DNA from: Methanomassiliicoccus sp. UBA345
GTDB taxonomy: Archaea; Thermoplasmatota; Thermoplasmata; Methanomassiliicoccales; Methanomassiliicoccaceae
Assembly (NCBI GenBank): GCA_002504525.1
Contig: DATD01000009.1
Coordinates: 38,570 to 87,482, forward strand
Direction: 5' to 3'
Length of the DNA: 48,913 nt
Each line of letters begins with the position of its first letter. The first letter of the stretch is position 1. A program made the translations under genes and the position numbers. This document shows, piece after piece, positions 17,814 through 25,285 of this stretch. The notes beneath the pieces were generated by a model. It was not told the origin of the DNA, did no database searches, and worked only from the letters and a program-made list of their open reading frames with translations.

Positions 17814-19391
17814 TCACGCCTCCTTGGGCGCAGTATCGCTGAGATCGATCACCTTCTGCCGTTCCTCCTTTGACGGAGGTCCGTTCAGGGTGATGACCCT
17901 CTGCGGGAAGGGGATCTCGACCCCTTCCTCCCTGAGCCTCCTCTCTACCGCCATCCTCATCTCGGAGGCGACGCGCCACATGTTCTTAAGGTCCACCCAG
18001 TACCACACCTTGACCTCCACCGAGCATTCGCCCAGATTGGCAGTGCGAACGTATGGCATCTGGCCTGGCTCCTTGATCACGTCGGGATTCTCGTCGGCCA
18101 CCTTCAGCAGGAGTTTGTGGACCTTTTCTAGATCGGTGCCGTAGGCCACGGTGACCTCGGTCCCCTGCGAATGGCGATTGTCAGGACGGGACCAGTTCTC
18201 GACCTTTCGGTTTGCCAGCATGTCGTTGGGCAGGACGATGAGGTCGTGATCGGTGGTGTTATACAGCTGAGTGGTGCGCAGTCCGATCTTCACCACCCTG
18301 CATATCTCTCCAGTGTCCAGCTTGACCACGTCGCCGATCTTGAAGGGGCGGTCCAGCATCAGCAGGATGCCGGAGAACAGATTCCCCAGGCTGTGCTGGG
18401 CGGCGAGACCGATCACCAGACCCATCACGCCCAGGCTGGCCACTGCCAACGTCAGGTCGACGCCCACCACCGACAGCGCGGCGCCGGCGGCGAAGACCGG
18501 GATGATGAGCATGCCTGCCTTTTGGAGCAGGGGGATCAGGACGTCATCGACACCGCTCTCGGTCTTCTTGGACCACTTCTCCGCGAAACCGATCACGATG
18601 TCATTGAAGATCCGATAGATCGTCCACGCCACCACCATTATGGTGATGATGCGATAGAGCTGCCAGATGGCCACGTGCACATCGGCTGGAATGTTGAGGA
18701 TGTCGAGCGAGTCGACCAGGCCGAAGCTGATGATCACGATGAGGGTGGGCATCCTGAGCAGCCTCAGCAGGCGGTTGTCGAGGTTGTTCTTTGTCCTCTT
18801 GCAGAGGAGTTGGACAATGGGGAAGACCAAGAAGCGTACCAGCATGGCGATGCCGATCCATACCAGAAGCACGATGGCAAAGGTCCCCCAGGTGCTGTTC
18901 AGCGGGGCGGGGAGGTTGTTCTCCCATGCGAAGATCATCGCCCCTCCCTTCTCGAACAATGCGGTGATGTCAACAGCAGCGGTCCTCTCCACCGCCGTGA
19001 TCTGGGAAGGGTCGTCCATCTTCACGATCTCGAACATGACCGTCAGGTCGGCCCGTTGGGTAGGTACTTCCTGAGTGGAGGCGACCGTCACCGAGGAGGT
19101 CCAGTGGTCACCGGGTTCTAGTGTCGCGAAGCTTTCCGCCGCGGTGGCGGTGACCTCACCCCCGTCGCTTGCAATGGTCGGCACCACCCTGATCAGGTAC
19201 GATGAGTTGTCGTTGTTGTACAACACCCATTTGAACGTGGCAGACTCGGAAGCGCCAATGCTCGCCTCGTATGATCCGACCTCAAGTATGTTGACCGGTT
19301 CCGCCGAGACAGACGGCGCGAGCAGCACCGTAAGTGCCATCAGGACGGGAAGGAGGAGCGCGATGGACCTTCGCATCATCTTGCTCGGCAT
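17814..19391 (-). CDS. MscS-family mechanosensitive ion channel
   Basis: A membrane channel of 525 residues that probably opens under hypo-osmotic stress. Residues 1-30 form a signal peptide or first helix. About residues 35-140 form an extracytoplasmic beta-rich domain. Several membrane helices follow, then the conserved MscS pore and beta region (ASLGVMGLVIGLAAQHSLGNLFSGILLMLDRPFKIGDVV) and the cytoplasmic C-terminal domain with IVLPNDMLANRKVENWS. The extra N-terminal exported domain distinguishes it from minimal MscS. A TATA-like TTTTTAATC precedes the start at 19391; an inner ATG at 19379 is also possible. Confidence 0.92.
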   Translation of the reverse strand: MPSKMMRRSIALLLPVLMALTVLLAPSVSAEPVNILEVGSYEASIGASESATFKWVLYNNDNSSYLIRVVPTIASDGGEVTATAAESFATLEPGDHWTSSVTVASTQEVPTQRADLTVMFEIVKMDDPSQITAVERTAAVDITALFEKGGAMIFAWENNLPAPLNSTWGTFAIVLLVWIGIAMLVRFLVFPIVQLLCKRTKNNLDNRLLRLLRMPTLIVIISFGLVDSLDILNIPADVHVAIWQLYRIITIMVVAWTIYRIFNDIVIGFAEKWSKKTESGVDDVLIPLLQKAGMLIIPVFAAGAALSVVGVDLTLAVASLGVMGLVIGLAAQHSLGNLFSGILLMLDRPFKIGDVVKLDTGEICRVVKIGLRTTQLYNTTDHDLIVLPNDMLANRKVENWSRPDNRHSQGTEVTVAYGTDLEKVHKLLLKVADENPDVIKEPGQMPYVRTANLGECSVEVKVWYWVDLKNMWRVASEMRMAVERRLREEGVEIPFPQRVITLNGPPSKEERQKVIDLSDTAPKEA

Positions 19392-19542
19392 CGGGTCATC
19401 GATTAAAAAGGTTCATCAGGCAACTCGCCCAGGATGAGGCTGCGTAGCCTCATAGGCCGTAACGATGATGCAGCGGCCCGCCCTCAATATGGAAAGCTCA
19501 AGAAGCAAGTTATTTTACGTCCCAATCCATCCGCCCGGCTGT

Positions 19543-20427
19543 ATGGAATGGACGCCTTTGATCAAGGTCGCGCTGTCATTCGCCGTGCTGGCGCTTGCAT
19601 CGCGGGCCGACTGGAAGACCAGGGAGGCATCCGACATGTACTGGATCGCCCTGGGCGCGGCGGGAATGGTGTTCCTCGCGGCGCAGATCTCCCTCGACGA
19701 CGCGGATCCGATGTACTATCTCATCCTGTTCCCTATCGCGGTGTTCTTCCTGGACATCTTCTGGGACCGCAAGGGCGTGTTCGAGGACGGAGTTCAGGTC
19801 CTTCCCCTCATCCTATACGTGGCGGCGTTCGCCACGCTCGGATGGCTGGTGCTCGAGAACTACAGCGACCTGTACCTGTGGGAGCTGATGCTCGTCCCCA
19901 TCATGATATTCGCGTTCATCCTGCTCTACCAGTTCGACATCATCAAGGGAGGGGCGGACGCCAAGGCGCTCATAGCGTTGGCGATCGTGTTCCCGCTGTA
20001 CCCCGTCATGGACGGCCTACCGCTCATTGCCCTTCCGACCGAGCTCAGCCATTTCATCATGCCGTTCCCCATTCTGATACTCTTCAATGCCGCCCTGATG
20101 ACGCTGGCAGTGCCGATCGCTCTGCTGCTCCTCAACCTGGCAAGGGGGGACCTCAGGTTCCCGACGATGCTGTTCGGCTACCGCATGCCGCTCGACGAGG
20201 CGGAGAGGAAGTTCGTCTGGACGATGGAGCATATCGAGGACGGAGAACGGAGGATGAACTATTTCCCCAGAAGCTCGGATGACAACGAGACGCAGCTAGA
20301 GGGCCTGAGAGCGGCCGGCGCCGACTGGATATGGGTAACGCCGAAGGTGCCTTTCCTCGTTCCGATCACCATCTCGATCCTCTTCTCGACGATCGTCGGC
20401 AATCTGCTCTTCCTGCTGTTCCGGTGA
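19543..20427 (+). CDS. Archaeal A24-family prepilin/prearchaellin peptidase
   Basis: A membrane aspartic protease that cleaves class III signal peptides of pilins or archaellins. The first catalytic Asp lies in RADWKTREASD (Asp23) after the first helix, and the second in FDIIKGGADAKAL (Asp139, the GGAD motif), with around six predicted helices and a C-terminal helix. The chosen ATG at 19543 places the first helix directly at the N-terminus as in FlaK/EppA relatives; the frame is open upstream to 19465. The 294 residues include a soluble segment near residues 200-265 before the last helix. No pilin genes are nearby. Its 3' end overlaps the convergent glycosylase gene by 62 bases. Confidence 0.85.
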   Translation: MEWTPLIKVALSFAVLALASRADWKTREASDMYWIALGAAGMVFLAAQISLDDADPMYYLILFPIAVFFLDIFWDRKGVFEDGVQVLPLILYVAAFATLGWLVLENYSDLYLWELMLVPIMIFAFILLYQFDIIKGGADAKALIALAIVFPLYPVMDGLPLIALPTELSHFIMPFPILILFNAALMTLAVPIALLLLNLARGDLRFPTMLFGYRMPLDEAERKFVWTMEHIEDGERRMNYFPRSSDDNETQLEGLRAAGADWIWVTPKVPFLVPITISILFSTIVGNLLFLLFR

Positions 20428-21058
20428 ACCGGCATGAATTGCGGAGACAGCAGCCGCCGCACATCGGACGAGCGCGGCATACGGTGTGGGCATGGTGGAC
20501 CATGAGCGCATACAGCTGAGAAAACACGACGGCGTCCGGCGGAAGCTCCGACTCGACGTACCTCTGCACCTCCCAATAGTCGTCGGACGACAACATGCCC
20601 ATTCGGTCCAGCAGCCTCCTGACATAGGCAGCTGCGATGAACTTCGGACGTCCGCCGGCGAACAGCAGGATGGCGTCGGCGGTCTCCTCCCCGATGCCAG
20701 GCAGCGAAAGCAGCTCCGTCCGGCTCTCCTCGATGTCCTTCTCCAGCAGACCCCTTGGATCGGACGAATATTCCCTGGCCAGATATCGGGCGAGATTCTG
20801 GATGTGCGAGGCCTTCTGGCGATAGAAGCCGGCCGGACGGATGATCGTTTCAAGCTCGTCCAGAGGCATAGTGGCGATCTTATCGACGTCCATCGCCCCA
20901 CGGCGCTTAAGTTCGCCAAGCACTCGCTCCACGTTCTCCCATGCGGTCTGCTGCACCAGGATGGCGCCGACCATCACCTCCCACCCCGATTCGGCGGGCC
21001 ACCATCCGCTGACGTCGTGGCATTCGCTCAGCTTGAGGTATAGTTCGGCGACGTTCAA
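20366..21058 (-). CDS. Endonuclease III-like HhH-GPD protein with altered catalytic Asp
   Basis: A helix-hairpin-helix DNA glycosylase-fold protein closest in pattern to the EndoIII-related (MagIII-like, COG2231) group. The HhH loop is LPGIGEETA (residues 119-127) and the iron-sulfur cluster ligands are Cys194, 200, 203 and 209. The Lys of true endonuclease III is Glu, as in that subgroup. The universally used catalytic Asp in the (V)DAYxRR motif is Ala143 (IAAAYVRR), which is unusual and suggests altered or lost catalysis. I chose the TTG at 21058, five bases past the upstream stop with GGTGAT before it, giving 230 residues. The last ~20 residues overlap the convergent peptidase gene. Confidence 0.85.
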   Translation of the reverse strand: MNVAELYLKLSECHDVSGWWPAESGWEVMVGAILVQQTAWENVERVLGELKRRGAMDVDKIATMPLDELETIIRPAGFYRQKASHIQNLARYLAREYSSDPRGLLEKDIEESRTELLSLPGIGEETADAILLFAGGRPKFIAAAYVRRLLDRMGMLSSDDYWEVQRYVESELPPDAVVFSQLYALMVHHAHTVCRARPMCGGCCLRNSCRFTGTAGRADCRRSSRRGSRW

Positions 21059-21062
21059 TCCA

Positions 21063-22103
21063 TCACCCTGACGGCGGCCGCTCCGGACGGACCTCCACGG
21101 TGCCGGACTGCACCATGTGGAGGTCCTCGCCGCAGCGCGGGCACCTGCCATTCCGCGCCTTCATCGAGGCGACGGTGAACCCGTCCCGCTCCACGAGCAA
21201 GTCGCCACAGTTGGGGCAGTAGGTGTCCTCGCCGTGAGGGATGCGCACATTGCCCATGTAGATGAACTTCAGTCCCTCCTCCTCCCCGATGCGCTTGGCC
21301 ATCTCCATCGTGCTGATCGGAGTGGGCGGCACATCGGTCATCTTGTAGTCGGGATGGAACCGGGAGAAATGCACCGGCACGCGGGGATCGAGGTCGGAGC
21401 ACCACGCGGCGAATTCGCGGATCTCCTTCTCGCTGTCGTTCTTGCCAGGGATGATCAGGTAGGTGAGCTCGATATGGATGCCGAGGGAGTGAGCCAGCCG
21501 AGTCGCGTCCAGCACCGGCTGCAGCGGGGCACGGCAGACGCCCTTGTAGAACTCCTGGGTGAACCCCTTGATGTCGATGTTCATGGCATCGAGATAGGTC
21601 GAGATCTCTCTCAGCGGCGCCTCCTGGATGTAGCCGTTGCTTACGTAAACAGTATACAGCCCCTGCTCCTTGGCCAGTTTGCAGGTGTCGTACGCGAACT
21701 CATGCCAGATGGTCGGCTCGTTATACGTGAAGGCGATCCCCTGGCAATGGTTGCCCATGGCGATGCTGCATACCTCGTCAGGCGTCATGTCCCTGGTTCC
21801 GAACTCGCTGAGCGAGGCCATTGATATGTTGTAGTTCTGGCAATGACTGCAGCGAAACGTGCATCCGATGCTGCCGATCGAGAAGACCTCGGAACCGGGA
21901 TGGAAATGGAACAGGGGCTTCTTCTCCACCGGATCGATGTTGGCCGAGGACACCTTGCCATAGTTCATGCTGTACAACTTGCCATCGCGGTTCTCCCTGA
22001 CGCCGCAGATGCCCCGGCGCAGCGGCGAGATGCCGCAGGAATGGGGACACAGCTGGCAACGGACCCGTTCGCCCTCCGACCTCCAGAACCTGGCCTCCTT
22101 CAT
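21063..22103 (-). CDS. amrS: AmmeMemoRadiSam-type radical SAM enzyme (PFL-activase-like)
   Basis: A radical SAM protein of 346 residues. The cluster motif is CTFRCSHC (Cys81, 85, 88). An N-terminal Cys set (Cys16, 19, 23, 33) and a C-terminal zinc ribbon with CPNC and CPRC flank it. The segments FTYNEPTIWHEF and YLIIPGKNDSE are characteristic of the AmrS group that usually occurs with MEMO1 and AMMECR1 genes. Those partners are not in this window. The physiological reaction is not established. It lies four bases after thiL and is followed closely by the glycosylase gene, so the three look co-transcribed. Confidence 0.9.
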   Translation of the reverse strand: MKEARFWRSEGERVRCQLCPHSCGISPLRRGICGVRENRDGKLYSMNYGKVSSANIDPVEKKPLFHFHPGSEVFSIGSIGCTFRCSHCQNYNISMASLSEFGTRDMTPDEVCSIAMGNHCQGIAFTYNEPTIWHEFAYDTCKLAKEQGLYTVYVSNGYIQEAPLREISTYLDAMNIDIKGFTQEFYKGVCRAPLQPVLDATRLAHSLGIHIELTYLIIPGKNDSEKEIREFAAWCSDLDPRVPVHFSRFHPDYKMTDVPPTPISTMEMAKRIGEEEGLKFIYMGNVRIPHGEDTYCPNCGDLLVERDGFTVASMKARNGRCPRCGEDLHMVQSGTVEVRPERPPSG

Positions 22104-22107
22104 GACC

Positions 22108-23067
22108 TCAACCCCTGAAGTGCTCGTAGCCGCGAGACTCCAGGTGTGATACTTTGCCGTCCCTGATTAAAACATTTTTCTTACCTTCAGCCCGACCTAT
22201 GACGCTGAACCCATCGCCCAGGGCTCCCCTCGCCCGATCGAGCATGTCGGGACGGAGCGTGAACAGCAGCTCGTAATCGCCGCCGTAATGGAGCACCATG
22301 TCCTCCTCCCTCTCGCCCGCGGCCTCGGCGATCGCACGCACCTCTGGCCTGACAGGAATGGCGTCCCAGTCGATGGCGAAGCCGACCCCGCTTTGGCGCG
22401 ACAGCTCATGGACCGAGTATGCGAGGCCGTCGGTGACGTCCATGGCCGAGGTGGCCGCCCCGGAGGCCGACAACGCCATTCCCTCGCGTATGCGCGGCTT
22501 CGGCCGAACGAACGCGTCGACCGCCGCTGGAACGTCGAGGCCGTTCATGACGGCGGCGAAACCGGCCGCGGCCAGCCCCATGGTGCCCGTCACGGCCAGA
22601 AGGTCGCCCTCCTTGGCGCCTCGCCTCAGCAGGATGCGTTCCTTCTCGACCTCGCCCAGGGCGGTGCCGGAGATGACCAGTTCCCGGCTCTCCTTGGTGT
22701 CGCCGCCCAATATCTCCGTGCCGACCGACGCCACACAGTCCCGGGCCCCGGCCATGATCTCCTCGAGGTCCTGCAGCAGGTAGTCCCTGGGCAGGCAGAA
22801 AGAGAGCAGCACTCCCAGCGGACGCGCCCCCATGGCCGCCACGTCGGAGAGGTTGACTGCGGCCACGAACCATCCGATGTCCCTTGGCGTCATCGCTCCA
22901 GGCAGATGGGCGAGACGGGATACGATGTCGGTCGATGCCACCACGTACTTTCCCCCAACTTCGATGGCGGCCGCGTCGTCCCCCGGGCCGACCGCCGCCG
23001 AGCTCGGAAGGCGGCTCAGGATGGCGGCCACCGCGGCCTTCTCGCCCACATCGGCAAGGGTGTGCAT
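22108..23067 (-). CDS. thiL: Thiamine-monophosphate kinase
   Basis: ATP-dependent phosphorylation of thiamine monophosphate to the coenzyme thiamine diphosphate. The PurM-like fold is evident: GPGDDAAAIEVGGKYVVASTD at the N-terminus, DIGWFVAAVNLSDVAAMGA, GGDTKES, a DVTDGL motif and HYGGDYELLFT. The 319 residues match the family. A TATA-like GTAAATACGG sits about 27 bases before the ATG at 23067, indicating a leaderless start. It leads the amrS and glycosylase genes. The TPP-dependent enzymes in this window (acetolactate synthase, transketolase) would use its product. Confidence 0.94.
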   Translation of the reverse strand: MHTLADVGEKAAVAAILSRLPSSAAVGPGDDAAAIEVGGKYVVASTDIVSRLAHLPGAMTPRDIGWFVAAVNLSDVAAMGARPLGVLLSFCLPRDYLLQDLEEIMAGARDCVASVGTEILGGDTKESRELVISGTALGEVEKERILLRRGAKEGDLLAVTGTMGLAAAGFAAVMNGLDVPAAVDAFVRPKPRIREGMALSASGAATSAMDVTDGLAYSVHELSRQSGVGFAIDWDAIPVRPEVRAIAEAAGEREEDMVLHYGGDYELLFTLRPDMLDRARGALGDGFSVIGRAEGKKNVLIRDGKVSHLESRGYEHFRG

Positions 23068-23156
23068 GCCCCTGCTATCACGCCGTCCGTATTTACACTT
23101 CCTTTCCGCCGTGCCGCAACATCGTCGCGATGAGCAAGGCCGAACCGTTCATGCTG

Positions 23157-23579
23157 TCACAGATCGGACGCCAGAACGGCGATGCCCAGTAGCAGGGAGG
23201 CCGTCCACACCACGAAGGTGGTGCGCATGATAAGACGCCCCCATCGACCGGTTCCGAGGCATCCCTTGTTCTTCGCGCCCCTGAGGGCCCATCTGGATGC
23301 GACGAGCGCTGTGAGTGCGAGCGCCGTAAGGCCCAAGTAGTGGTGTGCCAGCATGAGGGAGGCTGGCGAGGTGCCGGGAACAGGGTCCAGGCTGTAGAAC
23401 GTTGGAGCCATGACCGCCGCCACGGCGATTATGTTCAGAGCGACCAGGGTGGCCATGATCAGGCCGTGGGAGCGCATCCGCCTCCTCGCTTTGACCATGT
23501 ATACCCCGTACAGCATGACCGCCAGGATCACTGCCATTAAGCCGAGGATGGCGTAGCTGGCCGAAGAGACGAACACCAT
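23157..23579 (-). CDS. Four-helix membrane protein, DUF420/cytochrome-like, unknown function
   Basis: A 140-residue protein with four predicted membrane helices (about 7-28, 39-60, 75-96 and 117-137). Histidines sit near helix ends (His38 in RSHGLI, and a His79-His80 pair in MLAHHYLGL), an arrangement seen in small haem- or copper-binding four-helix proteins such as DUF420. I cannot confirm the family. A TATA-like GATTTAAAC at 23605-23613 lies about 30 bases before its ATG, so it probably has its own promoter although it sits only 43 bases after hgcB in the same orientation. Confidence 0.65.
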   Translation of the reverse strand: MVFVSSASYAILGLMAVILAVMLYGVYMVKARRRMRSHGLIMATLVALNIIAVAAVMAPTFYSLDPVPGTSPASLMLAHHYLGLTALALTALVASRWALRGAKNKGCLGTGRWGRLIMRTTFVVWTASLLLGIAVLASDL

Positions 23580-23604
23580 CTAGGGTTGAATTGGATAGGT
23601 GAAC

Positions 23605-23613
23605 GTTTAAATC
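23605..23613 (-). promoter_or_regulatory. Putative TATA box of the four-helix membrane protein gene
   Basis: The - strand reads GATTTAAAC, centred about 30 bases before the ATG at 23579. It lies between the hgcB stop and this gene, suggesting that the membrane protein is transcribed separately from hgc and nearly leaderless. Confidence 0.45.
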
Positions 23614-23622
23614 GTTTGATGC

Positions 23623-23937
23623 TCAACGACAGCACTCCGGCCCGCAGGTCACTTCCTTGGAGCCGGTGAGGGCGGCCTTGATCATGGCGCTGGCGCATCC
23701 CACCCCGGCGTCGACGGAGATCGCCCCGGCGGGGCAGTTGCGCTGGCAGGCGCCACATTCCATGCATCTCTCGGGAGCGACCATACGGGCCTTCCTTTCT
23801 CCGGGGACGAACACCCCATGGGGGCATACGCTCCAGCACATGCCGCACCGAATGCACTTTCCCGGAAGGAACCTCAGGGTGTTGATCGCGCTCTCGTTCA
23901 CATTCTCCATCGTCATCATCGGTAGGTCCATGGTCAT
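23623..23937 (-). CDS. hgcB: Mercury-methylation ferredoxin HgcB
   Basis: A 104-residue 2[4Fe-4S] ferredoxin with cluster motifs at Cys28/31/34/38 (CIRCGMCWSVCPHG) and Cys58/61/64/68 (CMECGACQRNCPAG). A further single Cys81 and a C-terminal vicinal pair Cys102-Cys103 (ending ECCR) are the extra thiols characteristic of HgcB. Known role: it passes electrons to the HgcA corrinoid and is thought to hand Hg(II) to it through the C-terminal cysteines. Its ATG overlaps the hgcA stop (ATGA), with GGGGTGG just upstream. The long frame extending to 24153 is inside hgcA in another frame and is not the start. The pairing with hgcA makes the assignment firm. Confidence 0.93.
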   Translation of the reverse strand: MTMDLPMMTMENVNESAINTLRFLPGKCIRCGMCWSVCPHGVFVPGERKARMVAPERCMECGACQRNCPAGAISVDAGVGCASAMIKAALTGSKEVTCGPECCR

Positions 23938-24908
23938 CAGAACCACCCCAGAATCGAGCCGAGTATCGTTACTATGATGGATGCCAGTCCGATCACGGCC
24001 ATCGCCACCAGTGCCGGGATGTAGCGGAAGATCTCTTCTCTCACTCCAGTTCTGGAGGCATAGGTCGAACAGCCGGTGAAATTGAGGGCCAGATACCCGA
24101 CCACCGGAACCATAAGGAGGACCGTTCCGGCGGCGTAAGCGAGACCGGTCCATCCTGGAACGGAGAGCAGATAGTAAAGCGCGAACGGCGCCGCCACGAC
24201 GGCGCCGAGCACCACGCCCTTGGATGTGAAGTCCTTCGTGGGCAGCCAGGGCAGCATGAGGGGGAACAGCGCCGCGCCGGCCAGTACTGCAGTGAGAACG
24301 ATGAGCGCTGGAACTATGCCGCCCAGGAAGAGCATTAATGCGAACGCCGCCACGGCCCCGAGCGAGATGTTCCTCAGTTCGACTGGGACCAGCACCGCAC
24401 GATCACGGAAGGGGAAGGTCACCCTCCGCATCTCCTCCGTTGCGCCGGCGTCGAGGTATGCGGGAATATCGTCAGCCCGGACCGGGCCGTACTCCACTGA
24501 GAAGCCGGTTCTGGCTTTGACCTCGTGGGCCGCCACACCCGGCCCCCCCAGCTGCGGCAGGATGAGGCGACGATGGTCGACATGGTCCTTCAGCGACGTC
24601 GCCTCGATGCGTTCGACCAGCTCATCGGTCCCGAAGGTGCCCTTTCCGGCAGCGCACCACACGTTGATGCCCTTGGTGTCGAGGACCAGGATGTGGGCGT
24701 CGATGCCGTGAAGGGCGGAGCGTAATGCGTCGAAGCTGAGCGTGTAGTTCGCGCTGACGAACACCGGCGAAGAACGATCCGGACGGCCGAGGCGATACAG
24801 TCCGGGCGTGACGCGATGTTCCATCCTGCGATATCCGAGGCGGGCCAGGACGTGGTCCCGCCGGTCCCGAGAGGAAAGCACCGATGTCGTCGTCATTGTC
24901 TCGCTCAT
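23937..24908 (-). CDS. hgcA: Mercury-methylation corrinoid protein HgcA
   Basis: The corrinoid methyltransferase that delivers a methyl group to Hg(II) to form methylmercury. The diagnostic cap-helix motif NVWCAAGK is at residues 82-89, with Cys85 the predicted cobalt ligand. The soluble corrinoid-binding domain, related to the CFeSP large subunit, covers about residues 45-165. A C-terminal membrane domain with roughly five helices spans about 180-320. The 323 residues from the ATG at 24908 match the family. The ribosome site AGAGGTGA overlaps the stop of the preceding AbrB-type gene. Whether this copy is active cannot be read from sequence, but no key motif is missing. Confidence 0.96.
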   Translation of the reverse strand: MSETMTTTSVLSSRDRRDHVLARLGYRRMEHRVTPGLYRLGRPDRSSPVFVSANYTLSFDALRSALHGIDAHILVLDTKGINVWCAAGKGTFGTDELVERIEATSLKDHVDHRRLILPQLGGPGVAAHEVKARTGFSVEYGPVRADDIPAYLDAGATEEMRRVTFPFRDRAVLVPVELRNISLGAVAAFALMLFLGGIVPALIVLTAVLAGAALFPLMLPWLPTKDFTSKGVVLGAVVAAPFALYYLLSVPGWTGLAYAAGTVLLMVPVVGYLALNFTGCSTYASRTGVREEIFRYIPALVAMAVIGLASIIVTILGSILGWF

Positions 24909-24912
24909 GCCG

Positions 24913-25179
24913 TCACCTCTCTTCCACCGCATCGGAGAGCAGCGGACCCAGTCGGTCCCTGACCATGCCCAGCAGCTCATCGGTCCTGAAGAGGTAGATG
25001 CAGCACACCTTGCCGTCGCGCTCCTTCGTCACCACGGCCAGCTTCTCACCCGCTCGCAGATCGAGCTTTTCCCTTATATCCTTGGGCAGTACCATCTGGC
25101 CTCTATCATCCACGCTTACTATGGCCTCCACCTTGAGCTCTTCGCGGGGGCAACAGTCATTGTTCTCTCTCCTGCTCAT
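24913..25179 (-). CDS. hgcC: AbrB/SpoVT-type protein upstream of hgcAB (HgcC-like)
   Basis: An 88-residue protein with a swapped-hairpin AbrB/MazE DNA-binding fold: VEAIVSVDDRGQMVLPKDIREKLDLRAGEKLAVV at residues 17-50. It has two vicinal cysteine pairs, Cys9-Cys10 near the N-terminus and Cys59-Cys60 in the second strand region. An AbrB-type gene annotated as an HgcAB-associated protein (HgcC) is known beside hgcAB in other genomes; I assign the symbol from memory of that association. The stop lies four bases before the hgcA start. I infer a metal-responsive regulator or metal-handling accessory of the operon. A leaderless start at 25179 with a TATA-like AGTATTACTA at 25205-25214 is plausible. 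Confidence 0.8.
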   Translation of the reverse strand: MSRRENNDCCPREELKVEAIVSVDDRGQMVLPKDIREKLDLRAGEKLAVVTKERDGKVCCIYLFRTDELLGMVRDRLGPLLSDAVEER

Positions 25180-25215
25180 GACACATGCTCGATGTGCGAG
25201 GAAGTAGTAATACTC

Positions 25216-25242
25216 TTCTGATTTTTCTGATTGTTCTGCATA
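25216..25242. repeat. Three 9-bp tandem units (TTCTGATTK type)
   Basis: The + strand has TTCTGATTT, TTCTGATTG and TTCTGCATA at exact 9-base spacing; the core TTCTG is perfect in all three. On the - strand this is CAGAA three times, directly upstream of the TATA-like element of hgcC. Confidence 0.6.
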
Positions 25243-25249
25243 TCATGCA
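25237..25249. promoter_or_regulatory. 13-bp inverted repeat TGCAT-ATC-ATGCA (possible operator)
   Basis: Perfect 5-bp arms around a 3-base centre, located near the middle of the shared hgcC/regulator control region and about 37 bases before the regulator's start. Dyads of this size are typical dimer sites of HTH regulators. Which protein binds here is unknown. Confidence 0.5.
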
Positions 25250-25285
25250 CCAAACGATTTACGCACCTACACCATCTCACCGCCG

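Larger units (their letters stand above)
25180..25285. promoter_or_regulatory. Divergent control region between hgcCAB and a double-HTH regulator
   Basis: Both promoters must lie in these 106 bases. For hgcC, the - strand AGTATTACTA (25205-25214) lies about 30 bases upstream of the ATG. For the regulator, the + strand CGATTTACG (25255-25263) lies about 27 bases upstream of its ATG. Between them are the phased repeats at 25216-25242 and the dyad at 25237-25249, positioned where activator or repressor binding could affect either promoter. The element calls come from spacing and composition only. Confidence 0.5.

Noticed and set aside
23938..24153. Upstream extension of the hgcB frame
   Set aside because: It lies inside hgcA in another frame; HgcB starts at the ATGA overlap with a ribosome site.
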